NCBI RefSeq assembly: GCF_016584665.1
Contig: NZ_BBJB01000007.1
Location: 1-42,866, forward strand
DNA length: 42,866 nucleotides
Origin: Pseudanabaena sp. lw0831
GTDB lineage: Bacteria > Cyanobacteriota > Cyanobacteriia > Pseudanabaenales > Pseudanabaenaceae
Direction: 5' to 3'
The notes below the pieces were generated by a model. It was not told the origin of the DNA and ran no database searches. It saw nothing but the letters and a program-made list of their open reading frames with translations. The position numbers and the translations under genes were made by a program. This document shows positions 14,993 to 22,107 of this stretch, piece after piece. Numbering within the stretch: the first letter of the stretch is position 1; each line of letters starts with the position of its first letter.

Positions 14993-15114
14993 TTGCTGCG
15001 ATCGAACCACTCAAACTAAATTGTATCTTAACTATCGCGGTCGCCGCTCAAAACCCCAAAGATGAATGCAATTCACATTGCGAAACCGAGTATAGAAATC
15101 CCAATCGCCTCAAA

Positions 15115-15153
15115 GATGAATGCTGTGCTTTGCACAGCATTCATCTTTGAGGA
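15115..15153. repeat. Palindrome between mnmA and cobB
   Basis: TCAAAGATGAATGCTGTGC near 15112-15130 is followed by its reverse complement GCACAGCATTCATCTTTGA to about 15152. CAAAGATGAATGC also occurs as a direct copy at 15057-15069. The stem has no T-run; it may still end cobB transcription, since cobB reads leftward into it. Confidence 0.7.
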
Positions 15154-16563
15154 TTACAGTCGAGAGAATCGATCGCAGTTAGTGAGAAATTGTTCTAACA
15201 AATGTGTTTGCGCCCCAAAGTGCAGATGAGTATAGGCGGCATGAACTTGATAACGTTGCCATCCTTCGGCGGGATATTGCAAATGTGAGTCATAGCCTTG
15301 TAGAGAATATAAGGGGCGATCGCAGATTTCGGTTAAGGATGAGCGATGAAACTCATGTCCCCAAATCCGATCGCCTTTTTTCATGAGCGGACTATCTTGT
15401 AAAGCGATCGCCTGACGATATCCGAGAGTTAGGCGCTTTCCCATTTTTGCTGCCGTCGGGAAAATATTTACCATTGGGAAAGATTGATCCTGAAAATCAA
15501 CAATGCGATCGCATAAATACATCAAGCCACCACATTCAGCATAGGTGGGAATTCCTGATTTGATCGCATTATGAACGGATTCTCTAGCAGTTTTATTTTC
15601 GGTTAATTCATGGGCGAACACTTCAGGAAAGCCCCCGCCAAAATATAAGCCTTGGATATTTTCAGGTAAAGCGCGATCGCTAATTGGACTCCAAGGAATT
15701 AATTCTGCACCCATTTCTCGAAACAGATCGAGGTTATCAGCATAGTAAAAACTGAAGGCGCGATCTTGAGCGATCGCAATACGAAGACCCTCACCCCCAG
15801 CCCCTCTCCCATGGGGAGAGGGGAGCCATATTTCTTCTCCCCCTCTCCCCATGGGAGAGGGGGCTGGGGGGTGAGGGCTTTCCATTAATGGCAATAACTT
15901 CTCCCAATCAAAGCAAGTCTCACCTAAGTACGCCAAGCGATCAATAATTCCATCAAGATCGGACATTTCCGCAGTGGGGACTAATCCTAAATGGCGATCG
16001 GGAATTGAGATATCATCTTGGCGGTGCAGAACTCCTAGAATTGGTAAATTCAATGGCTCTAGAGCTTGAGTCAATAATTCTAAATGGCGATCGCTACCAA
16101 CGCGATTAAGCACAACTCCTGCAATGTGAATACGAGGATCAAAGGTGCGATATCCATGTGCGATCGCTGCAATAGATCGAGAAGTACTAGCACAGTTGAG
16201 AATCAAGACCACGGGAACATTTAGCAATCGCGCAACGTGAGCAGTGCTAGCAGTATCATCTTTGCCAGTCGCACCATCGAATAGCCCCATTACCCCTTCA
16301 ATGAGCGCATATTCAGCATTCTGACTATGTTTCGCAAAACAGGACTTTACATAGGGTTCGGAAGTTAAAACAGGATCGAGATTGCGACAAGGTAGCCCTG
16401 TGATGTAGGAATGGAACATGGGATCGATGTAATCGGGTCCCACTTTAAAAGATTGCACTGGAGATTTAGTAGATGGCGATCGCGCTTTCATTGCGGCTAA
16501 TAGTGCCAAAGTTACTGTGGTTTTGCCTACACCGCTACGTTCACCCGCGATAATAATTGCCAT
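15154..16563 (-). CDS. cobB: Cobyrinic acid a,c-diamide synthase (CobB/CbiA)
   Basis: 469 residues. The N-terminal dethiobiotin-synthetase-like ATPase has GERSGVGKTT (7-16), FKVGPDYIDP and EGVMGLFDGATG. The C-terminal glutamine amidotransferase domain has GLYFGGGFPEVFA and YAECGGLMYL with the catalytic C344. It amidates the a and c side chains of the corrin ring in cobalamin synthesis. Residues 229-258 (PHPPAPSPMG to HGRGAGGEG) are foreign: a 90-bp palindromic repeat inserted in frame in the linker between the domains. Without it the length, about 439, would be near the family norm. ATG at 16563. Confidence 0.95.
   Translation of the reverse strand: MAIIIAGERSGVGKTTVTLALLAAMKARSPSTKSPVQSFKVGPDYIDPMFHSYITGLPCRNLDPVLTSEPYVKSCFAKHSQNAEYALIEGVMGLFDGATGKDDTASTAHVARLLNVPVVLILNCASTSRSIAAIAHGYRTFDPRIHIAGVVLNRVGSDRHLELLTQALEPLNLPILGVLHRQDDISIPDRHLGLVPTAEMSDLDGIIDRLAYLGETCFDWEKLLPLMESPHPPAPSPMGRGGEEIWLPSPHGRGAGGEGLRIAIAQDRAFSFYYADNLDLFREMGAELIPWSPISDRALPENIQGLYFGGGFPEVFAHELTENKTARESVHNAIKSGIPTYAECGGLMYLCDRIVDFQDQSFPMVNIFPTAAKMGKRLTLGYRQAIALQDSPLMKKGDRIWGHEFHRSSLTEICDRPLYSLQGYDSHLQYPAEGWQRYQVHAAYTHLHFGAQTHLLEQFLTNCDRFSRL
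15788..15877. repeat. 90-bp palindromic repeat inserted in frame in cobB
   Basis: The left arm begins CCCTCACCCCCAG and the right arm ends CTGGGGGGTGAGGG, with GGGAGAGGGG and CCCCTCTCCC stretches nested inside. The length is exactly 30 codons, so the frame is kept. It is far richer in G and C than the host gene. Repeats encoding PSPMGRG-type peptides are widespread in cyanobacterial genomes, mostly between genes. Confidence 0.9.
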
Positions 16564-16617
16564 TATTTATAGATAGTGCTCTTTAATTCTGATTATGAAA
16601 TAAACTGTCGCTAGAAT

Positions 16618-16995
16618 TTATCTTCTCCACCAAATGTAAATCGTGCCATTTTCCATTTGATAAGCCCGATCGCTCACAGTCTCAAATCTTTCACTCGGAT
16701 CGTAAAGTCCAAGTTTTTTATAAACTTTGCCACCGCGATCGTCTCTATAAGTAAATGGCACTCCATCATAGTTTTTGAAAGATTGACGCACTCCATCTTT
16801 CCATACTATCTCAGCATCGAAAACTTCAACATCAGAAGAGACAGTGCAGGGCATCGCGGCTTGAGGAGTGACGGAGCCATTTACGAAGTACATACAAAAT
16901 GCATTGCGAGTCTGAATACTCGCATGGCTTGGTGATATAACTCCTAATGATGCGATCGCGGAAATTACTCCAATTATAGTGGCTTGAATTTTCAT
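16618..16995 (-). CDS. Unknown secreted protein
   Basis: 125 residues with a clear Sec signal peptide: MKIQATIIGV, a hydrophobic core, then SPSHAS, with cleavage expected after HA (about residue 25). The mature part has two cysteines (in AFCMYFVNG and AMPCTVSS), probably a disulphide, and beta-rich segments ending YIWWRR. I do not recognise a family. It follows cobB upstream on the same strand by 54 bases, but no functional link is evident. Confidence 0.65.
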   Translation of the reverse strand: MKIQATIIGVISAIASLGVISPSHASIQTRNAFCMYFVNGSVTPQAAMPCTVSSDVEVFDAEIVWKDGVRQSFKNYDGVPFTYRDDRGGKVYKKLGLYDPSERFETVSDRAYQMENGTIYIWWRR

Positions 16996-17067
16996 GATTT
17001 AATTTCTTGATTTATTTATGAACAATACACAGCAAAAAGACAATGCTAAATCATAAAATGTTCCCAT

Positions 17068-17108
17068 TAGACAGGTAAGGCGACGAAAAGCGCCGCCGTA
17101 CCTGTCTA
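17068..17108. repeat. Palindromic element with terminator-like stem
   Basis: TAGACAGGTA (17068-17077) and TACCTGTCTA (17099-17108) are perfect reverse complements with a GC-rich inner stem (GGCGACG/CGCCGCC). It lies between two leftward genes; the text CTGTACCGCC/GGCGGTACAG of the 83-bp palindromes elsewhere in the window is similar in style but not the same repeat. Confidence 0.7.
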
Positions 17109-17124
17109 GGGTTAACCATTTTTG

Positions 17125-17523
17125 TTAAGGGATAAATGGGATAAATTGCCGCAAAAATTTACGCAGTTTCAATAGACCAATAACTTCGCGTACTTTTGGA
17201 GAAACAAAATCTTCGGGCGGAATACTGTCTAGCGATCGCAGCTTTTCCATGAGTTCTGTATATTCAGCAGCAGTGAGTTGTTTGCCATCGATGGGCGATC
17301 GCGCATCAGTATAGATTTCCGCGCGTAAAACTTCCTCAGGTATATCTTCCTGAGAAGATGACATTGACGGAGTTTCCGCAAAACTAATCATCGGCACGAT
17401 CGCCAATGTGGAGATCTGTAAACTGAAGAAAGAAGCGATCGCCAAATTACGATTTTTCACTTTGGGTAAAGCTTTGCGCTGCAAAGCCTTGCAACTTTTA
17501 GCGCCCCAATCTATTTGGTACAT
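17125..17523 (-). CDS. Unknown protein with N-terminal membrane or signal segment
   Basis: 133 residues from the ATG at 17523, which has GGAGG nine bases upstream; the longer open frame starting at 17628 would overlap the pentapeptide gene by 130 bases and is unlikely. A hydrophobic segment (about residues 27-48, LAIASFFSLQISTLAIVPMI) ends with FAE, possibly a signal-peptide cleavage site. The mature part has EDIPEEVLRAEIYTDARSPI and DGKQLTAAEYTELMEKL, which I recall as a conserved cyanobacterial motif of unknown role. It overlaps the upstream gene's end by 26 bases, so the two are probably co-translated. Confidence 0.7.
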   Translation of the reverse strand: MYQIDWGAKSCKALQRKALPKVKNRNLAIASFFSLQISTLAIVPMISFAETPSMSSSQEDIPEEVLRAEIYTDARSPIDGKQLTAAEYTELMEKLRSLDSIPPEDFVSPKVREVIGLLKLRKFLRQFIPFIP

Positions 17524-18598
17524 CTTCACAGCCTCCAGGAATAGTTTTACGAGATTTTTTGCCAGACCATGCACAGAGATATTGGCGCGTTTCTTCAGAT
17601 AGATCGATCGCCTTGCTAAAGTCAGCATCTTCGACCACTGCGCCCGTATATTCCCCTGTCTCGAAATTGGGTGGATTTTGGCGATCGCGCGGCGAAGCAG
17701 TTTCTAGCTTGCCATAAAACAGCTTCACCCGACTAAGATCTGTGCCGCGCAAATTTGCCTTAGCCAAGATTGCGCCCACAAGGTTTGCTCCTGTGAGATC
17801 GCAATTAACAAAATTTGTCTTAATCAAGTTCGCGCCACTCAAATCCGCATTGCGCAGATCCGTATTGCAAACATCCCGATTTGCTAACATCATTCCCAAA
17901 TTAACCACCCGTACTCCATTGGCAAGATCGACCACATATCCACCTGTTCCATCAAGAATCGGGCGACCTAACAACCCATCACGTTTCAGTGGTGTTAAAA
18001 GATTGGCGCTAGATAGAAATCGAATAATTTTGGCGCGTCCATCACCATCACATCCACCTAGCAATGCTGCGGTTCTGGCTTGGGCGATCGCTCTTTCTAA
18101 CGGCCAGTCTTCCAATTGTCCTTGTGGATCAAGTACTAAGTCAGAAATCCCTTGAAAATATGAATCAATAGTTTGCTGTTGGGTAATGACATTTTGCTGT
18201 CCCGTCAAGCTTTCTGAGATCTGATTTTGTCGCCAAGCCACCCACACCGCTAAAATCGCTATTAAAATCTGTCCTACTGCGCCTAAAGCTTCCCACTTGA
18301 TGGTGTCAAACCATCGCGCAAAGGCAAGATCAAGCTCAGTGACATGGGCGGTCATGAATACAGCAACACCACCTAAAATGCTAGACAGAGTAACATCCCA
18401 ATGCTTACCAAGGGGAGACTCAGCGATCGCAGTTAGAAATGGAGGTACGAGTATTGGCAGAATGATTGCGAAGATCACGCCGAGACTGATATAAACCAGT
18501 TCATCGTGGTCTAGATACATCGCCGCAAGTGCCACGAAGGATGCGATCGTGGCTACGACTAAGAAAAGTACTTTAATTCGAGAATTTGGTAGAGCCAA
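17498..18598 (-). CDS. Membrane-anchored pentapeptide-repeat protein
   Basis: 366 residues. Membrane helices lie at about 10-30, 33-55 and 105-120 (AVGQILIAILAVWVAW), followed by a coiled stretch (NQISESLTGQQNVITQQQTI) and a conserved soluble region (AIAQARTAALLGGCDGDGRA). Residues 240-295 are pentapeptide repeats (NTDLRNADLSGANLIKTNF and so on), which fold as a right-handed quadrilateral beta-helix. The function of such cyanobacterial proteins is mostly unknown. It is followed by the overlapping small gene and has no start-site ambiguity I can see (ATG at 18598). Confidence 0.85.
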   Translation of the reverse strand: MALPNSRIKVLFLVVATIASFVALAAMYLDHDELVYISLGVIFAIILPILVPPFLTAIAESPLGKHWDVTLSSILGGVAVFMTAHVTELDLAFARWFDTIKWEALGAVGQILIAILAVWVAWRQNQISESLTGQQNVITQQQTIDSYFQGISDLVLDPQGQLEDWPLERAIAQARTAALLGGCDGDGRAKIIRFLSSANLLTPLKRDGLLGRPILDGTGGYVVDLANGVRVVNLGMMLANRDVCNTDLRNADLSGANLIKTNFVNCDLTGANLVGAILAKANLRGTDLSRVKLFYGKLETASPRDRQNPPNFETGEYTGAVVEDADFSKAIDLSEETRQYLCAWSGKKSRKTIPGGCEDVPNRLGR

Positions 18599-18824
18599 TC
18601 TAGTTAATTCTGTTGGATTTGCTAAAAATCACGATAAAGGCTGTATTCGCCTCGATAATCTTAACAATATTCTTGCAATTTGGGTTAATTGGCTTAATGC
18701 ATGACAGTTTGTTAGCATCTGTAGCAGCGATCGCCACGCCAATTAGCCAAATCAATGTTTTTTGCGAAGCAATATTGATTAGTTATAATCATCTCAATGG
18801 TCAATTTTTAGGAGGCGATCGCAC

Positions 18825-19397
18825 ATGGTTTTAGCAACTACTAAGCGATATACCGCATCAGAATATCTAACCTTAGAAGAAAAAGCAGAATTTAAGAGTG
18901 AATTTATTAACGGAGAAATTATCCCGATGGCAGGCGCTTCCGCAAATCACAATATTCTGACAGGAAAGTTTCACGCTCTGCTTTTGTTAGCTTTGGAAGA
19001 TCTAGAATATTCAGTCTTCATGAGTGATATGCGGCTGTGGTTACCCGAATATAAGCGTTATACCTATCCTGATGTGATGGTGGTGGCGGGTGAGCCAGTT
19101 TTTGTTGATCAAAAACAGATGGAAGTTACTAATCCATGCTTGATTGTAGAAATTCTATCTAGTTCTACCCAAGCAAATGATCATGATAGTAAATTTCGCC
19201 AATATCGCTCTATTCCTAGTTTTCAAGAATATATTTTGGTTTATCAAAATGGCTATGAAGTTGATCACTATGTCAAGGAGTCGGAGGATAGATGGGTATT
19301 GACAACCTATAAGGAAGAAAAGGCTGTGATTAAACTTGCCTCAATGCAGCTAGAAATCAGTTTGAAAGATTTATATAAGCGTGTGAAATTTGATTGA
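18825..19397 (+). CDS. Uma2 family (DUF820) restriction-endonuclease-like protein
   Basis: 190 residues with the family pattern: RYTASEYLTLEE at the start, SEFINGEIIPMAGAS, then the PD-(D/E)XK-like core YTYPDVMVVAG with D in PDV and CLIVEILSSST with E in VEIL, and FRQYRSIPSFQEYILV. Dozens of copies occur in cyanobacterial genomes, with no proven role. ATG at 18825 follows AGGAGG at about 18811-18816, with a HIP1 octamer between ribosome binding site and start. Confidence 0.92.
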   Translation: MVLATTKRYTASEYLTLEEKAEFKSEFINGEIIPMAGASANHNILTGKFHALLLLALEDLEYSVFMSDMRLWLPEYKRYTYPDVMVVAGEPVFVDQKQMEVTNPCLIVEILSSSTQANDHDSKFRQYRSIPSFQEYILVYQNGYEVDHYVKESEDRWVLTTYKEEKAVIKLASMQLEISLKDLYKRVKFD

Positions 19398-19483
19398 TCG
19401 GCACGGATTTAAGCGATCGGTATTTTCGAGAATTGGAAATGGCTGTTTGGAATTAGTAACAACTATAGGACGCTACGTTATTA

Positions 19484-19536
19484 AAAACCCAATATTATTG
19501 CAGCGGGCTTCGCTCGCAGCAATAATATTGGGTTTT
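19484..19536. terminator. Long hairpin downstream of the Uma2 and MtfA-like genes
   Basis: AAAACCCAATATTATTGC (19484-19501) pairs perfectly with GCAATAATATTGGGTTTT (19519-19536), with a nested GCGGGC/GCTCGC-like loop. It lies between the convergent Uma2 and MtfA-like genes, so it can serve as a terminator for both, though it looks like another of the genome's mobile palindromes. Confidence 0.75.
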
Positions 19537-19580
19537 ATTTAATTTGCGATCCTAGTATGTATATGGTTATAATTCTTGCT

Positions 19581-20420
19581 CTAATTCTGCCATTGCTGAG
19601 GATCGAGGCGATAGTATCTTTGTAAGATTTCGTAGAGATCTTGATGCTTTTGGTTTAACTGTTTTGGCTTCTCAAAGAATGTCTCAGTTGCCACCGCAAA
19701 AAACTCCGCAGGATTTGTGGCTCCATAACCATCTAGAACCGTCTTTTTGCCATTTTCAACCCGATCGCATAGTTGCAAATATTCTGCTGTCATTACCTTT
19801 GACCATACTGCATAATCCATTGCTCTTGGTAAAATTGGCACACCTTCTGCTTGTCCATCTTCTTGATCGAGTTGATGCGCGAACTCATGCAGCACCACAT
19901 TATGTCCATCTTGCCAATTGCGAATATCTTGCTGCACCTGCTCCCAAGACAGAATTAGTTGATCCTTTGTCCATGACTCTCCCAATCTAGCGACGCGACG
20001 CTCTTCCACTACATAACGATCGTTCATCACCAACTCATTGACGATGTAAGCATGGGGATAAACCAGAATCGATCGCAGATTAGGAAAGTAAGTCCTGCGA
20101 TCGCCAAATAATAACAAACAAGCGATCGCGGCAATCGTGACTTTAACATCTTCCGTAATCTGTAATCCTAGACAGCCAATAAATTGCTTCTCTTTCAGAA
20201 ATACTTGTATATAGCCTTGCAATTCTTTTTGCTGCTCAGAAGTCAGATTACTATAAACATAAAGATTACTTTCAATAATGCTGAGCCATGACTTTGGGAA
20301 TTGCTCAGCCATGAGGCGATCGCGTTGCCATTTCACGAAAAATGGATAGCAGAATATTCCTATTGCGATCGCACTGACTGCAATAGAAAAGATGATCGCG
20401 AAAACGTTGATAGAAGTCAC
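19581..20420 (-). CDS. MtfA-like zinc peptidase (M90 family)
   Basis: About 280 residues from the GTG at 20420. The zinc motif is VLHEFAHQLD (HExxH), with the third ligand expected in NPAEFFAVATETFFEKP (E of AEFF or ATE). LQGYIQVFLKEKQFIGC and ILVYPHAYIV are family blocks. E. coli MtfA binds the repressor Mlc and has aminopeptidase activity; the cyanobacterial role is unknown. The N-terminus is a membrane helix (VFAIIFSIAVSAIAIGIF). The frame stays open to a TTG at 20570, but residues 10-37 of that longer form are encoded by an 83-bp palindromic element (20461-20543), so the original start was probably lost or lies downstream of it. Confidence 0.85.
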   Translation of the reverse strand: MTSINVFAIIFSIAVSAIAIGIFCYPFFVKWQRDRLMAEQFPKSWLSIIESNLYVYSNLTSEQQKELQGYIQVFLKEKQFIGCLGLQITEDVKVTIAAIACLLLFGDRRTYFPNLRSILVYPHAYIVNELVMNDRYVVEERRVARLGESWTKDQLILSWEQVQQDIRNWQDGHNVVLHEFAHQLDQEDGQAEGVPILPRAMDYAVWSKVMTAEYLQLCDRVENGKKTVLDGYGATNPAEFFAVATETFFEKPKQLNQKHQDLYEILQRYYRLDPQQWQN

Positions 20421-20460
20421 ACAGATTAAACCGATTGAAATTAGAGAACTAAGTAACTTG

Positions 20461-20543
20461 GCATAATTATAAAAACAGAGCCAAAACCTGTACCGCCCGC
20501 TACGCGGGCGGTACAGGTTTTGGGCTTTTATATTTAATTGTGC
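20461..20543. repeat. 83-bp palindromic MITE-like element, copy 1
   Basis: The ends are GCATAATTA and TAATTGTGC, a nine-base inverted repeat with one mismatch; the centre is CAAAACCTGTACCGCCCGC, then TACG, then its complement. It has the same length and sequence as 25923-26005 in opposite orientation. Partial similarity continues about ten bases outside both ends (AAGTA..CT, GTAGCTA). Confidence 0.85.
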
Positions 20544-20708
20544 ATAGCTACCTATGAGAAGTTCTGACAATGCCCAAATCTATATTGGCATATGTGTTGA
20601 CGACGACAGTAGTTTATTAATCAAAAGATTTATCGTGAGAATATCGCTCAAAACAGAGTAACATCGCTTAGAATAACTTTAGAAAACTCAACATTTGCCC
20701 TCACACCT

Positions 20709-22046
20709 ATGAAAGCTATTTGGATGTTAGCAGCGATCACAGGCTTATCAGTTGGAATTATTAGCTGTGGTGCAGCTAAAGAGGCCACTCAAGCCCAGAC
20801 CCAAAGCCAAAAACCATCTATACCCGTAGATGTGGCGATCGCTAAATTTGATTCTCTCCAAGGTTTGACAGAGTACACTGGCACAACAGCCCCTATCAGG
20901 GAAGTGTCGGTGAAATCGCGTCTAGAAGGTCGGTTGCTAGATTTGAATGTGGATGTTGGCGATCGCGTGGAAGTTGGGCAAGCAATCGCCCAATTGGATG
21001 ATGCAGTTCTGTCTGCAACTGTGCTACAGGCGGAAGCAGAGGTTGCCGCAAGGGAAGCGGAGGTATCACAAGCAAGCGCAGCAGTGGGGAATGCCCGCGC
21101 CCAAGTTGAACGTGCCAGACTGGAATATCAACAATCACAAGCTGACGCGAATCGCTTCACCCAATTGGCTAAAGATGGAGCTGTATCTTCTCAAACTGCG
21201 GAGACTGCAATTACTCGTGCGCGAACTGCCGAACAATCATTGCGATCGGCTGAGCAACAAGTCAGTCTACAGCAACAAACTGTGGGAGCAAGTTCGCAAA
21301 GGGTTTTAGCGCAAGAAGCAATTAGATTGAGAGAACAAGAGCGTCAATCCTACACTACTATTACTGCCCCGATTAGTGGTGTTGTACTAGAGCGAGTTAG
21401 TGAAACTGGCAATCTTCTATTTGCTGGAAATGATGTTTTAAAATTAGGTGATTTTAGTCAAGTTAAAGTAATTGTGTTGATTTCAGAATTGGAAATTAGC
21501 AAGGTTCGTTTAAATCAATCGGTTGATGTGCGGTTTGATACATTCCCAAATCAAAAGTTTACGGGAACAGTAAGGCGGATTTCGCCAGTAGCTGATCCTG
21601 TGGCGCGATTGATTCCTGTGGAAGTAGTAGTTCCCAATCGTGACAATAAGCTTGGCAGTGGGCAATTAGCGAGAGTACAGTTTTCGGGAAGACAGGAACG
21701 CCAAATCGCGATCGCAGAGACAGCTCTAGAGGTAGCAGGACGACCGACTCAATCGCCTAAAGATGTAAATACAAATACCCAAGCAACTCCGAAAACTGAT
21801 ACTAAGTCTAGTGCTAACGCTAGCGACAAAGGCAAGCCCAAAACTGGAACAGTTTTTGTACTTACGGGTGATCAAAAAGAGCCAAAAGTGATGGCGCGGA
21901 AAGTTACCCTTGGCGATCGCCGTGATGGTAAAGCCATAATTCTCTCTGGTTTAAAGGAAGGCGATCGCATTGTGGTTAGGAGTGGTGGCAAGTTACAGGA
22001 TGGTGATTCTGTCAAGATCAGTGTGTTATCGGAATCTTCTAAATAA
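20709..22046 (+). CDS. RND efflux membrane-fusion protein, lipoprotein
   Basis: 445 residues. The lipoprotein signal MKAIWMLAAITGLSVGIISC has its lipobox cysteine at residue 20. Then come the barrel-sandwich start (TAPIREVSVKSRLEGRLLDL), a long alpha-hairpin rich in Ala, Gln and Glu (about 100-205), ITAPISGVVLERV closing the lipoyl domain, and the beta-barrel (VKVIVLISELEISKVRL, VRRISPVADPVARLIPVEV). A low-complexity insert (about 345-385, rich in Lys, Thr, Ser) precedes the membrane-proximal domain. It bridges the inner-membrane RND pump encoded 61 bases downstream to an outer-membrane channel; no TolC-like gene is in the window. Confidence 0.93.
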   Translation: MKAIWMLAAITGLSVGIISCGAAKEATQAQTQSQKPSIPVDVAIAKFDSLQGLTEYTGTTAPIREVSVKSRLEGRLLDLNVDVGDRVEVGQAIAQLDDAVLSATVLQAEAEVAAREAEVSQASAAVGNARAQVERARLEYQQSQADANRFTQLAKDGAVSSQTAETAITRARTAEQSLRSAEQQVSLQQQTVGASSQRVLAQEAIRLREQERQSYTTITAPISGVVLERVSETGNLLFAGNDVLKLGDFSQVKVIVLISELEISKVRLNQSVDVRFDTFPNQKFTGTVRRISPVADPVARLIPVEVVVPNRDNKLGSGQLARVQFSGRQERQIAIAETALEVAGRPTQSPKDVNTNTQATPKTDTKSSANASDKGKPKTGTVFVLTGDQKEPKVMARKVTLGDRRDGKAIILSGLKEGDRIVVRSGGKLQDGDSVKISVLSESSK

Positions 22047-22084
22047 TGATGCAAGACGCTTTGCGTCTTACATCATTATTTTTT
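22042..22084 (+). terminator. Terminator-like hairpin inside the RND operon
   Basis: AATAATGATG-C-AAGACGC, loop TTT, GCGTCTT-A-CATCATTATT, then a T-run to about 22086. The stem overlaps the stop of the fusion-protein gene and lies 25 bases upstream of the pump gene. As an intrinsic terminator it would attenuate pump expression relative to the adaptor. Confidence 0.85.
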
Positions 22085-22107
22085 TTAATTATTTTTAAGA
22101 GGTAACT

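Noticed and set aside
17524-17628. Longer N-terminus for the small gene at 17125
   Set aside because: It would overlap the pentapeptide gene by about 130 bases; the ATG at 17523 has a GGAGG site and gives a proper hydrophobic N-terminal segment.
18613-18834. Rightward 73-codon open frame before Uma2
   Set aside because: TTG start without ribosome binding site, overlaps the Uma2 start and its ribosome binding site, no family resemblance; the hydrophobic start may be chance in AT-rich DNA.
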